From assembly GCA_900318915.1 (NCBI GenBank), contig ONMI01000057.1, forward strand, positions 1 to 53,462: DNA of 53,462 bases, given 5' to 3'. The position numbers were made by a program, and so were the translations under genes. Of this stretch, positions 33,968 to 43,629 are shown one piece after another; position 1 is the first letter of the stretch; each line of letters starts with the position of its first letter. This DNA comes from an uncultured Prevotellaceae bacterium (GTDB lineage: Bacteria; Bacteroidota; Bacteroidia; Bacteroidales; Bacteroidaceae). Under the pieces are notes generated by a model, which was not told the origin of the DNA, ran no database searches, and saw only the letters and a list, made by a program, of their open reading frames with translations.

Positions 33968-36634
33968 ATGAGCAAAAAAAATAGTATCTCCGACAAGCAA
34001 TTGCTTTTTGATGCAGAAGAAATGGGACGAATCACACCTGGTGACCTTTGGGAAGAGCGTGATGAGCCTGTTACATGTTTAGGACAAAAGTTCCCCAATG
34101 AAGAAGCACGACGTGAATTCTTTCGTGAGGAACTTAGGAAGAAATTGCCAGAACTCCGGAATATAGAGGGTTTCCCAATAGGAACTGATGATGATATAAT
34201 TAATCTTTCAGACCCACCATATTATACGGCTTGTCCTAATCCTTGGCTTAATGACTTCATCGCTCAATGGGAGGAAGAAAAGAAACAACTTGAAGCCGAT
34301 GGAAGACGCGAAGCGAACTTCGATGTAAAAGAGCCATATGCAAGCGATGTAAGTGAAGGTAAAAGTAATCCTATCTATATGGCACATGCTTATCATACGA
34401 AAGTACCCCATCCTGCCATTATGCGATATATCATGCATTATACTCAGCCTGGTGATATTATATTTGATGGCTTTGCAGGAACAGGAATGACTGGTGTGGC
34501 ATCTGGAAAATGTGAAGATACGAAAGAGATTAATGCATATAATGTTGTAGGAAAACCCGGAAAACGTCACTGTATTTTGGGAGATTTGTCACCTATTGCA
34601 TCTTTCATAACATATAACTTTAACAATCCTGTTAATGACAAATGGTTACTGTATAAATCAGCAGAGATTATAAAACGAGTCAAAGAAAAATATGGATATT
34701 TATATTACACCAAACATTCTAACGGAGAATTGGGTGAAATATCATATGTTATTTGGAGTGATCTTCTTTCTTGTCCTAATTGTGGACATGAATTATCATA
34801 TTGGAAAGAGTCTTTGGATAGTTCGATGAACATAAAATCACAGATTGTGTGTCCAAAATGTGGGTCATATGTTATAAAAAAAGCGGAGTCTGTTTGTCGG
34901 GAAACCGTAATGTCTGCTAATGGCGACATGGTTTCTCCTCCAAAGAAAAGACCAGTTCTTATAAAGTATAGTTTCAAAGGAAAAAAATTTACTAAAGAAC
35001 CGGACTCTGATGATATAGCATTTATCGAAAAATTGAATGATGTAAAGCCAAAACACAGATTCCCAGATAACCGAATAAAAGAAGGAGTAAAAACAGGAGA
35101 ACTTCTTCGCTCTGGTTATACAGATATTTCTATGTTATATACAAGACGTAATCTTATCATTTTTGCCTCACTTTGGGATGAAATGAAAGATATTCCCATT
35201 TTACGCTTCGTTTTAACTTCAATCTTAGTAAAGACAGGTTCTTTACTTCACAATATTGGGTTAAAGGATGGAAAAATTAATCTTGCAGGTGCATTGCCAA
35301 ATGCCTTGTTCGTTCCAAGTGCATTGGCAGAGAGAAATGTCTTTGAACTTTATGAGGGCAAGCTGAAGGATATTGTTAAGATGTCTCCGCAAAAACTTCA
35401 TCGCTGCATTAATCAAATTCAATCAGCCACAGATTTGTCAAACATTCCTAACGAATCAATTGATTATATTTTTACGGATCCTCCATTCGGCCATAATCTT
35501 ATGTACTCAGAATTAAATTTCATCCATGAAGGTTGGCTAAATGTTTTTACAGAGAATACAGAAGAAGCTATAGAAAATTCATCTCAAAACAAAAATATAA
35601 AAGACTATATGGGTCTTATGACCAAAGCATTTATCGAATACTATAGAATTTTAAAACCAGGGAAATGGATGACTGTCGAATTTTCAAACACTTCAGCTGC
35701 GATATGGAATTCGATCCAACGTTCTTTGACAAAAGCAGGTTTTACCATTTCTGTAGTTAGAGGTCTTGACAAAAAACAAGGTAGTTACAATGCACAAACC
35801 TCTTTGACTGCTGTTAAGCAAGACCTTGTTATCTCCTGTTATAAGAATTCGGATGAAGTTGTTGCCAATCTTCAAAAAAGTTCTGAAGCAAGTACTTGGA
35901 ATTTTATTGATGAACACTTAGAACACTTACCTATAGCACAAATAACAAAGAATAAGCTCACAACTATTATCGAAAGAAGTCCTAAAATTCTCTATGACAG
36001 ATTAATATCCTCTTGTATAGAAAGAGGATTTTCAGTACCTCTTGATGCTACAGAATTTCAACAAGGACTTCGGGAAAGATACATTGAAAAGGATGGTATG
36101 TTCTTTACTGCTGCACAGGCAGCAGAATATGAAGAGAAGAAAAAAACTGCTCCAGAATTTGTTCCTATGGGAATTATCGTTAGCGACGAGGCCAACGGGA
36201 TTGAATGGTTGAAGAACCAACTCCGGGAGTCACCTAAGACCTACCAACAAATTCAACCAGAATGGATGCAGGCTATCAACGGACTACGTAAGGGTGACAT
36301 ATTGCCAGAATTAAAAACCCTGTTGGAAGAAAATTTCATAGAGATGGAAGATGGCAAATGGCGACTACCTAATATCCAAGATGACGTCGATAAGAATCTG
36401 ATGCGCACAAAAGCTCTTCTCCGAGAGTTTAACCTCTACAAGGAACAAGCTCTAAAACCTAAAGCAAAACTTCGCGAAGTGCGTGTGGAAGCCCTCCGAG
36501 CCGGTTTCAAACAGTGCTATATCGACAAGGATTTTCAGACTATCGTCACTGTAGGCGACAAGATACCGCAGAACTTGCGCGACGAGGACGAGGTTCTCCT
36601 TCAATTCTACGATATCGCTCTGAATAAACTATAA
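33968..36634 (+). CDS. pglX: BREX PglX-type DNA methyltransferase
   Basis: 888 residues. PglX marks host DNA (N6-adenine in characterised systems) and is also needed for phage exclusion. SAM motif I is DGFAGTGMTG (167-176); the catalytic motif TDPPFG is near residue 502-508. An earlier SDPPYYTACPNPW lies at about 81-93. Between the motifs is a two-part zinc ribbon (CPNCG about 268, CPKCG about 296), as in the methylases of type 3 BREX (PglXI). The C-terminal 200 residues are helical and charged. Motif order I then IV with a large insertion fits the family. Strong AT-richness (34.2-36.0 kb) marks it as foreign to the core genome. Confidence 0.85.
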   Translation: MSKKNSISDKQLLFDAEEMGRITPGDLWEERDEPVTCLGQKFPNEEARREFFREELRKKLPELRNIEGFPIGTDDDIINLSDPPYYTACPNPWLNDFIAQWEEEKKQLEADGRREANFDVKEPYASDVSEGKSNPIYMAHAYHTKVPHPAIMRYIMHYTQPGDIIFDGFAGTGMTGVASGKCEDTKEINAYNVVGKPGKRHCILGDLSPIASFITYNFNNPVNDKWLLYKSAEIIKRVKEKYGYLYYTKHSNGELGEISYVIWSDLLSCPNCGHELSYWKESLDSSMNIKSQIVCPKCGSYVIKKAESVCRETVMSANGDMVSPPKKRPVLIKYSFKGKKFTKEPDSDDIAFIEKLNDVKPKHRFPDNRIKEGVKTGELLRSGYTDISMLYTRRNLIIFASLWDEMKDIPILRFVLTSILVKTGSLLHNIGLKDGKINLAGALPNALFVPSALAERNVFELYEGKLKDIVKMSPQKLHRCINQIQSATDLSNIPNESIDYIFTDPPFGHNLMYSELNFIHEGWLNVFTENTEEAIENSSQNKNIKDYMGLMTKAFIEYYRILKPGKWMTVEFSNTSAAIWNSIQRSLTKAGFTISVVRGLDKKQGSYNAQTSLTAVKQDLVISCYKNSDEVVANLQKSSEASTWNFIDEHLEHLPIAQITKNKLTTIIERSPKILYDRLISSCIERGFSVPLDATEFQQGLRERYIEKDGMFFTAAQAAEYEEKKKTAPEFVPMGIIVSDEANGIEWLKNQLRESPKTYQQIQPEWMQAINGLRKGDILPELKTLLEENFIEMEDGKWRLPNIQDDVDKNLMRTKALLREFNLYKEQALKPKAKLREVRVEALRAGFKQCYIDKDFQTIVTVGDKIPQNLRDEDEVLLQFYDIALNKL

Positions 36635-36640
36635 TGTGAT

Positions 36641-36736
36641 ATGATAACCGATGTTCAGGACATTGGTGTCCTAAACAAGAACGGCTCAGATTGTCTTTAT
36701 AGACGACCCAAGTCGAACGCCAAAGAAGATGAATAG
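36641..36736 (+). CDS. possible 31-residue ORF between pglX and pglZ
   Basis: ATG 36641 to TAG 36734-36736, overlapping the first codons of pglZ by 8 bases; begins MITDVQDIGVLNKNG. It fills most of the only sizeable gap in the operon core. The overlap could couple its translation to pglZ, but nothing else shows it is real. Confidence 0.25.
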   Translation: MITDVQDIGVLNKNGSDCLYRRPKSNAKEDE

Positions 36737-38198
36737 TAATCTTATCAAGCGTATAGCCACTAAGGTGATGGTAGACTACCAACGCCTGAGTATAGTGAAC
36801 AACCCTGACGGTTTGCTCACTCAGGAAGCTGTGCGCTCATTACTCTTTCAAAACTATAGGGTGGAAGTAATTGTTGGCAGCAACCTGCAGCTACGCATAC
36901 ATTTTGAGCTGATTTTCAAGGTCAATAGTGACAGACGGTTTTTGTATGTATCTGAAGACACCACTTCCATTCTTCCGGATATGCGACAACAAGCATACGT
37001 CTGCACATTCAACATCAGCGATGCATTCCCATTGTTTGCGAACAAGTCATTATTGCGTTGCCTTCCTTTTGAGGTTCTCGACAAATTGTACCCATTGACT
37101 ACGACTCGGAGAGTTACAATGAGTGAGTGCAGTTTCTTGGTTGAGAGGTTGATTGTTGAAAGAGAACAAGAATTGAAACAATCTGCGGATTATTGCCTGG
37201 CGAGACTGAGAAATATAGAGGTGGACTGGACTAAGCCACAGTCGATGATGGAGACTATATCCAGCATTACGATAGATGCTGTAAAAAATGGAGTCTATCA
37301 TCAAATCATTCCTGGCATAGATGCTATCAACCATAGCTTTCAAAAGTGGGTGGATGAAAATTACTTTGCTACCCTTCAAAGCAACCACCTCATTCATCCA
37401 AAGAGTGTGAATAAAATTCTACCTCATCTTGTAATTCAACATGACAGGGAAGATAAAGTCGCTTTATTGGTTGTGGACGGATTTACCTACTGGCAATACA
37501 CCATCCTAAGGCAATTTTTAGAAACAAAAGGCGTGAAAACAGAGGATGGCACCACATTGTCCTGGCTTCCAAGTATCACAATGCTATCTCGCCAAGCTAT
37601 CTTCAGAGGCGGTGTCCCACAACCAGACTACAAGCAAAATCCGACCAACGAAGGCAAACTATGGATGGACTATTGGAAACAGCAGGGATTTGGCTCTCAT
37701 GAGTTGCAATATATCAGCGATAAGGACGAATTCGCCATCAATGAGGGAGTGAAACGCCTTGCTGTTGTCACGGTGGAGATGGATGAGAAAATGCATTCTT
37801 CTACTGACAATAAAGACCTGCTTTCACTGACAGAGAACTGGTGCCCGCGCATAACGGAGAAAATCATGGCCATCTTACGCTTGGGATACCATCTGTATTT
37901 AACCACGGATCACGGAAGTGTCTTGTCGTATGGATGGCGGCCACTAACACAAATAGAATCGGTTTTCCTCTATAAAGATGGAAGTCGGGGAAAACGTCAT
38001 CTTATTTATAACAACAAAGATGAACAGACACGATTCTACAAAGAAAACAAAGACCTTTCTCTTCTCAACCATGACAACTGGATTGCCATCAGGAATGACA
38101 GTTGTTTTGCAAGAGAAGGAAGCGCCATGATTACACATGGTGGAAGCCATTTTACGGAAGTGGTGATACCATTTGTAAAATTGAAAATTGATAAATGA
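36729..38198 (+). CDS. pglZ: BREX phosphatase-domain protein PglZ
   Basis: 489 residues. PglZ is the BREX hallmark, with an alkaline-phosphatase-like fold. Metal-site motifs: KVALLVVDGFTYWQY (about 243-257), LTTDHGSVLSYGW (about 393-405) and ITHGGSHFTEVVIPFVKL (about 468-485). The N-terminal half is helical and variable, as usual. It is shorter than many PglZ proteins but complete. Lies between the pglX and BrxA-like genes; in known type 3 loci a BrxHII helicase gene comes between pglX and pglZ, and there is no room for one here. Confidence 0.88.
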   Translation: MNSNLIKRIATKVMVDYQRLSIVNNPDGLLTQEAVRSLLFQNYRVEVIVGSNLQLRIHFELIFKVNSDRRFLYVSEDTTSILPDMRQQAYVCTFNISDAFPLFANKSLLRCLPFEVLDKLYPLTTTRRVTMSECSFLVERLIVEREQELKQSADYCLARLRNIEVDWTKPQSMMETISSITIDAVKNGVYHQIIPGIDAINHSFQKWVDENYFATLQSNHLIHPKSVNKILPHLVIQHDREDKVALLVVDGFTYWQYTILRQFLETKGVKTEDGTTLSWLPSITMLSRQAIFRGGVPQPDYKQNPTNEGKLWMDYWKQQGFGSHELQYISDKDEFAINEGVKRLAVVTVEMDEKMHSSTDNKDLLSLTENWCPRITEKIMAILRLGYHLYLTTDHGSVLSYGWRPLTQIESVFLYKDGSRGKRHLIYNNKDEQTRFYKENKDLSLLNHDNWIAIRNDSCFAREGSAMITHGGSHFTEVVIPFVKLKIDK

Positions 38199-38217
38199 TA
38201 TTTGAAGGTTGTATATT

Positions 38218-38853
38218 ATGAATCAAAAGAAAAACATATTAAAACAAGATATAGGTATCAATCAAAGAATTCCTATATCCATACTGGAAATGGCATTGCT
38301 TGCAGAATTGCAGGGCAACGCCACATCAGACTATTTCCGAGAGTTGGTCTCGACAGAATATCAGGGACAAAACCGTATTGGAAAGGCTGTAACGGTTATC
38401 AACCGGTTGACAAAGAAGAATCCATTGATGCCTTACCTTATGGAGAACAAGGACCGTGTGGAATTAATGTTGCGAAACAAACCTAACAGGACTTTGTTAT
38501 TCACAGCTGTCATCTGTTCTGCTTATTGTTTCGGATACGATGTGGTGTCTTTGCTCGGCAAATATTTCCACGTCCAAGATATTGTGACAACGGATTTGAT
38601 CAGACAAAAAATGGCTGAAAAATACGGCTCCAACCGTTCCCTTCCCAATGCCCTGTATTGCATTTTGCCTATGTTGATAGAGGCAAAACTACTGGAGCGA
38701 CCGGAATCCGGAGTCTATAAGGTATTAAAGGTTAGCAAGGCCACCGAAGAAGCCATAGATGTCTATAAACAGTCATTCCTGCTGAACAATCCAACTATGA
38801 CAGAGAACGATTTTATTGATACTTTCCCATATTTTGAATTCATTATTAAATAA
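38218..38853 (+). CDS. BrxA-like protein (DUF1819-type)
   Basis: 211 residues, no signal peptide or membrane segment, helical. The pattern ISILEMALLAELQ at the start, a middle block NRTLLFTAVICSAYCFGYDVV, then KMAEKYGSNRSLPNALYCIL followed by IEAKLLERPESGVYKV fits the BrxA/DUF1819 small BREX protein, a NusB-like fold that binds DNA in studied cases. The position just after pglZ is where brxA sits in type 3 loci. The assignment combines a moderate motif match with position. I chose ATG 38218 rather than the upstream TTG. Confidence 0.6.
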   Translation: MNQKKNILKQDIGINQRIPISILEMALLAELQGNATSDYFRELVSTEYQGQNRIGKAVTVINRLTKKNPLMPYLMENKDRVELMLRNKPNRTLLFTAVICSAYCFGYDVVSLLGKYFHVQDIVTTDLIRQKMAEKYGSNRSLPNALYCILPMLIEAKLLERPESGVYKVLKVSKATEEAIDVYKQSFLLNNPTMTENDFIDTFPYFEFIIK

Positions 38854-38868
38854 CTAATACACAAGCCT

Positions 38869-41838
38869 ATGCACTTTGAAACATTAGAGGCCTATTTGGC
38901 TTTCGAGGCTCAGCTACGTGGTTTCGGACAAGAGCCAACAGCAGAGATGCTTGCTGAAAAAGCAAGACTGGAAGCAGCTCAGAATGTACGTGACGATGAA
39001 TACATCTTCAGCACCATGGCTGCACACAACGTATTCATGACACCCCAAAAGGAAAAAGTGGTGCGTGAAATGACCGACCAACTGATGATGGAAGGTGAGA
39101 AAGCTACACAGCCTTGTCTGCTGTTAGGAAAGGTTCAGTGTGGTAAGACCGATACCTTTGAGAATGTCATTGCATTGTGTTTTGACAGAGGAATCGAAAT
39201 TGCCATTGTGATGACCAAGGGGACAAACATGCTCACTAATCAGACCATTGAGCGCTTGAACAAAGATTTCCGATTTTTCAAAGACAATGGTACTTATGGG
39301 CAAAAGGCAATCGTGAAAATCTATGACATACTCGATCTCTATAGACGAGGTGGACTGAGCGACTACGAAATGAATGACCCTGTGAGGAAGTTCATCATAG
39401 TTTGCAAGAAAGAAGATACCAATTTGCGTTATCTCAATGACCTTTTTACCCAAAATGAACAAATGCGTCTGAAGAAGGTGCTTATATGCGATGACGAGGC
39501 GGATTTTGCCAGTCACGCCTATTTGAGACGTAAGGGTGAACTCAAACTATTGGCTATTGCGGAACTTATTGAGCAGCTCAGGAAACAGCCTCGTTTCTGT
39601 CGCTACATGCAGATTACGGCTACACCATATTCGCTCTATCTGCATCCAGACGGTACCGTACAACTTCGCGAAGGCAAGGAAGCATTGGCATGGCTGCCCA
39701 GATATACGGGTTTGGTGCCCATTCACGACCGGTATGTGGGCGGCAAACAGTATTACATTGATAGCCAGGAAGGGGAAATAGATGAAAACGGCAATTTCCA
39801 TCCCGCAAACATGTATGGCCACCTTTTCCAACCAGTTGATGATATTTGTATTGGTATACTTTCAGCCCGTAATGAGTTCTACTTGGAATCAAAGGCTCAT
39901 TCAAACAACCTTGACTCCTTGAATTTTGCTGTTGTCAGCTATCTGTTTGCGACAGCGATACGTAGCATTCAAGAAAAGAAGAAGGATCCTAATGGAATCA
40001 AATACAAGTCAAGTTGTTTGATTCACTGCGAAGTAAATAAAGCCAAACACAGATGGCAAGAAGAATTGATTTCTGAAATCATTGACGATGTAAAGCAAGC
40101 CGTTCTTGAGAAAGGAAACTCTGACTTACATATCCTCGACCTCGAATCAGATGCTTATGAAAGTCTAAAACAAAGCAACGAGTTAGGCAACAAACAACAC
40201 CTTATAGATGAAAAGTTCCCGACCTTTGCAGAAGTAGAAGCAGAGGTAAAGCGCATATTGGAATATAATGACTATATCATTAAAGTTGTTAACTCCGAGG
40301 AACATGTAGCGTTGATGCTTAACGAACATGGACAGTTGCGTTTGGAGCAGGCACTCAATTTCTTCATTGGAGGATCCATTCTTGACCGTGGTATAACTAT
40401 TGACAATATGCTGTGTTTCTTCTATGGCCGTGACCCCAAAAAGTTCCAAATGGACACGGTGTTGCAGCATGCCCGTATGTATGGCGCACGCAGCAAAGAG
40501 GACATGGCTTGTACACGTTTCTTTACCACTTATGACATCTATGATGTATTGAAGACTATCAATGTGTTCGACGACTATCTCTATCGATATTTGGAAGCAC
40601 ACCGCAATTCAGTTCAATCCAATGACTTTACAAGCATGGTCATCGGATATGACAAGCGTATCAGCCCAAGCGCACAGAACAAATATCTGCCAGCCAACAC
40701 TCAGGTTTTAAAGCCGGGACAGCGCACCTACCCCGTGGGTATGCAAACATTAGAACCTGCTGAAAATGAACTTATCACACAGAAGATTGAAGATATTCTG
40801 CAAAGTGTAAGGTTACAGAACAGGCCAAATGATGATGGTTTCTTCCTTATGCATTACAACGATGTTGTGAAAGTGATATCACTCATTCGTGAATCATATA
40901 CTTATCAAGAAGATTACAATAATGTGGGATTGGAATGGGATATCAATGACATGGTAACACCCCTTGAACATCTTACATACGATACAGACGGCATGGTTCT
41001 CGTAGCAGTACGAGACGACCGTAACCTGAGCCGTGAACGTGAAAACATTTATGACAAGCGAGGACGTTTCATAGATGCTCCAGAGTCTGGTAGTGAAATC
41101 AATATTGACCGCAGAAATGCAACAGACCGTCCTGTAATTGTATTTCTCAAACAAAATGGTATGATTGACCAAGGATGGAGAGGAACAGCATTCTATTGGC
41201 CTGTATTAACCTTGCCAGAGAATATGGAGGCTGGCATCTTCACAATCAATGGCAACAAGAAATTCCGCAAGGCAAAGAAGCAAATCAGTCTTGATAGCAT
41301 CAACCACTTCCCCAAAGAAGAAGTGGTATCTCTGACAATACAAAAGGATTTGTTCTTCGATATTCTGCTTGGTATACGGAAAATCAATTGGCGTGATATC
41401 AAACCAACCACAGTCAACACATTCCTGGAGAAGGATTTGATGGGTAATCTGATTCTTGTGGAAGGATGTGATCCAAACAAGCATTATGATTTGTCTACTG
41501 TGAATAATAATGTGTTCCCATTTGAAGTTAAGAGATACAAGTATGTTCACTACAGGACATCCATGGACTTTAGCGGTAGCCAGGCTATTGTCAGACTCGA
41601 TGAAGATAATCCTTATGAAATGGATTGCCAACCTTTTGAACAGCAAGATATAGTTTATTCCGAATCAAATGTGGGAAGTGAAGTTTCTGATTGGTCAGCA
41701 GGTGATTGGTTTATAGGACTGCATTTGGATGAAGTGCTTGAACAAAAGCTGACCATCGAAGACCAGGAGGCGTTGGACCTCTATCAGGTAGAACTGGCGA
41801 ACCAAACAGACGAAGAGCAGAATGAGGGCAACAATTGA
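38869..41838 (+). CDS. Z1-domain ATPase / helicase-like protein
   Basis: 989 residues. Superfamily 2-like motifs typical of the Z1 domain: CLLLGKVQCGKTDTFENV (Walker A 87-94), KVLICDDEADFASH (Walker B DDEAD, about 204-215), MQITATPYSLYL (motif III-like, about 245), GGSILDRGITIDNM (motif V-like, about 502) and VLQHARMYGAR (motif VI-like, about 535). Z1 proteins are known from restriction-like and MORC-linked defence loci. A long C-terminal part (about 600-989) has no motif I recognise and could be the effector or DNA-binding half. It follows the BrxA-like gene by 15 bases and overlaps the SprT-like gene by 17, so it belongs to the operon. Confidence 0.8.
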   Translation: MHFETLEAYLAFEAQLRGFGQEPTAEMLAEKARLEAAQNVRDDEYIFSTMAAHNVFMTPQKEKVVREMTDQLMMEGEKATQPCLLLGKVQCGKTDTFENVIALCFDRGIEIAIVMTKGTNMLTNQTIERLNKDFRFFKDNGTYGQKAIVKIYDILDLYRRGGLSDYEMNDPVRKFIIVCKKEDTNLRYLNDLFTQNEQMRLKKVLICDDEADFASHAYLRRKGELKLLAIAELIEQLRKQPRFCRYMQITATPYSLYLHPDGTVQLREGKEALAWLPRYTGLVPIHDRYVGGKQYYIDSQEGEIDENGNFHPANMYGHLFQPVDDICIGILSARNEFYLESKAHSNNLDSLNFAVVSYLFATAIRSIQEKKKDPNGIKYKSSCLIHCEVNKAKHRWQEELISEIIDDVKQAVLEKGNSDLHILDLESDAYESLKQSNELGNKQHLIDEKFPTFAEVEAEVKRILEYNDYIIKVVNSEEHVALMLNEHGQLRLEQALNFFIGGSILDRGITIDNMLCFFYGRDPKKFQMDTVLQHARMYGARSKEDMACTRFFTTYDIYDVLKTINVFDDYLYRYLEAHRNSVQSNDFTSMVIGYDKRISPSAQNKYLPANTQVLKPGQRTYPVGMQTLEPAENELITQKIEDILQSVRLQNRPNDDGFFLMHYNDVVKVISLIRESYTYQEDYNNVGLEWDINDMVTPLEHLTYDTDGMVLVAVRDDRNLSRERENIYDKRGRFIDAPESGSEINIDRRNATDRPVIVFLKQNGMIDQGWRGTAFYWPVLTLPENMEAGIFTINGNKKFRKAKKQISLDSINHFPKEEVVSLTIQKDLFFDILLGIRKINWRDIKPTTVNTFLEKDLMGNLILVEGCDPNKHYDLSTVNNNVFPFEVKRYKYVHYRTSMDFSGSQAIVRLDEDNPYEMDCQPFEQQDIVYSESNVGSEVSDWSAGDWFIGLHLDEVLEQKLTIEDQEALDLYQVELANQTDEEQNEGNN

Positions 41839-42496
41839 TTATATCAAACGTAAGTTTGATGAATATAACGAGCTTTGTTTTGAAGGGAAGTTGAAACCAC
41901 TTCCCTTCAAACTAAGCAATGCCAAGTCATTTTTGGGTGCAGTGTTCTACCAGCGCGAGAAGAACCCTGATGGAACTTGGCACTATTATGGTTTCGTGTT
42001 CAAAATCAGTACTGTCATGGACTTGCCTGAAAATGTGGTTGAGGATACCATTCTGCATGAGATGATACATTATTACATTTTGAGCAATCAGATGCAGGAC
42101 ACCGGACCTCACGGAAAACTTTTTATCGCCAAGATGAAAGAGATAAACGTGAAGTTCAATCGCAATCTATCTGTCACACATCGTTCTACGAAGGAAGAAC
42201 AGAACAGTGATAAACGGATACAGCAGCATCTCGTCTGCGTATCGCGTCTGAGAAATGGGAAACGCGGCGTGACCCTTGCCATGAAATCACGCCTCTTTGA
42301 ACTATGGGATGCCATGCCCAATATCCCCAATATGGCAGAATGGAAATGGGTAGTTTCCACCGACCCTTATTTCAACCGTTTTCCCAAAGCTACCAAGCCC
42401 GTCATATACTTTGTCCCGTCGGAAGAACTAGAGGAGCATTTGAAGGATGCCAAAGAACTCATTAAACAAGGAAATTCTATCAGAATAAGGAAATAG
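41822..42496 (+). CDS. SprT-like zinc metalloprotease linked to the BREX operon
   Basis: 224 residues. SprT/Spartan-type domain: AKSFLGAVFYQ, DTILHEMIHYYIL (HExxH, 79-83) and third ligand H97 (GPHGKLF). Spartan-like proteases cut DNA-bound proteins in eukaryotes; bacterial roles are poorly known. The start overlaps the Z1 gene by 17 bases, which indicates translational coupling. The same architecture, with the motif at identical residue numbers, occurs in the core gene at 49364-50056. This copy is more AT-rich. Confidence 0.82.
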   Translation: MRATIDYIKRKFDEYNELCFEGKLKPLPFKLSNAKSFLGAVFYQREKNPDGTWHYYGFVFKISTVMDLPENVVEDTILHEMIHYYILSNQMQDTGPHGKLFIAKMKEINVKFNRNLSVTHRSTKEEQNSDKRIQQHLVCVSRLRNGKRGVTLAMKSRLFELWDAMPNIPNMAEWKWVVSTDPYFNRFPKATKPVIYFVPSEELEEHLKDAKELIKQGNSIRIRK

Positions 42497-42497
42497 T

Positions 42498-42689
42498 ATG
42501 ACTATCAACGAAAAAATAAACAAAAGACTTGAGCCTTATGGGCTGACAGTCGAGGATTTGACAGAAGAAGAACTGGCTGATGCCAAAAGGAGCTTAAGCC
42601 CAAATCTCATTGACGGTTTCTTCTCTAGTTACGTTGTGATTCGAAAGGCTCTTATGAAAGGGATTGAACGTATGAAGAATAACTCCTAA
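42498..42689 (+). CDS. small acidic/helical protein, unknown
   Basis: 63 residues, starting MTINEKINKRLEPYGLTVED; predicted all-helical, no known motif. Begins one base after the SprT-like stop, so it is probably translated from the same mRNA. A further in-frame open stretch follows its TAA stop. Confidence 0.6.
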   Translation: MTINEKINKRLEPYGLTVEDLTEEELADAKRSLSPNLIDGFFSSYVVIRKALMKGIERMKNNS

Positions 42690-42857
42690 ATAGAGAACTA
42701 TTCCCGTCATTGTCATGAAAACACTTGCTATATTCGGATAATACATTTGGTTCGTCAACACCATCCGCAAGAGGGTGGACTTATTTTCAATCATCCTGAC
42801 GGTACATCATCTGTTATCATTGAGAAATATGTTGAATATCTGAAAAACAAAAACTGA
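42690..42857 (+). other. possible gene remnant in frame after the small protein
   Basis: After TAA 42687-42689 the same frame stays open for 55 codons to TGA 42855-42857. The second half is protein-like (QHHPQEGGLIFNHPDGTSS followed by a helix IIEKYVEYLKNKN). It has no ATG start, so it looks like a decayed gene or a readthrough extension. No known family. Confidence 0.3.
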
Positions 42858-42861
42858 CAAA

Positions 42862-43554
42862 ATGAAACAAACCGCCAGCAGCAGCCAATGGGATGCCAAG
42901 CGCCTTATTCAGGAGTATTTCAAAATGGCCAGTCTGATAAAATCCTATCACGGAAAGTCATTCGACGACATAGCCTGGTCAAACCAGATCAGAATCAAGC
43001 GAATAGCATCTGCACTCCATGCTTTTATGGGGTTGAAGGAAACGGAGGGAAACCCGATAGACTTTATTTCATCAGCATTCGACGGATGGGATTTCGACCG
43101 ATTGTTTGAAGAGTCACCGCTGCAGGAAGAAGATCATGCCACGCTGATGGCATTGGTAAAGGAAGCGATGAACGACGACCGTCGATATGAATCTCTCCTG
43201 CGTATGGATGGCAACCATCATGAGCATCCTTTTCTCATCGAAAGGAAAAAATACCAAGAACGGCGTAGTATGCTACGTGTGTTGCTGAAATATCGGGAGT
43301 CTGCAGAAAAACTTATCTCTCATTTTGATGGTATAATGGAAGGTTCTGTTGGTACCTATCTGTGTGTTTTGGCCGTCAAAGGGTTGTGCGTAGAACCGTT
43401 GAAACGCAACAATGAGAAGATAGACGATATGATTATTTTGTTGCTGGGCGATAAGTTCAAACAGTCTTTTCCTGAGGAGGAACTGAAAGCCGCCTATGGT
43501 TATCCCAGGGAAACGGATGCCGAACTGTCAGAATGGGATTCTGACAATATGTGA
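42862..43554 (+). CDS. unknown protein at the end of the BREX island
   Basis: 230 residues, soluble, largely helical and charged; begins MKQTASSSQWDAKRLIQEYF. I see no catalytic motif or known domain. It is the last gene before the family A repeats and shares the AT-rich composition of the island. It could be an accessory BREX gene or an unrelated passenger. Confidence 0.65.
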   Translation: MKQTASSSQWDAKRLIQEYFKMASLIKSYHGKSFDDIAWSNQIRIKRIASALHAFMGLKETEGNPIDFISSAFDGWDFDRLFEESPLQEEDHATLMALVKEAMNDDRRYESLLRMDGNHHEHPFLIERKKYQERRSMLRVLLKYRESAEKLISHFDGIMEGSVGTYLCVLAVKGLCVEPLKRNNEKIDDMIILLLGDKFKQSFPEEELKAAYGYPRETDAELSEWDSDNM

Positions 43555-43629
43555 TTATAACACAATAGACCAAAAATTTTGACTTTTCGGTGATTTGGGA
43601 CGATTTTATTCGGTGATTTGTGGAATTGA

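Noticed and set aside
43585-43622. TTCGGTGATTTG twice, compared with TTTCGGTATTTTCGG on the reverse strand of 28104-28202 as possible island ends
   Set aside because: The similarity is short and inexact, with no clear target-site duplication; not enough to claim att sites.
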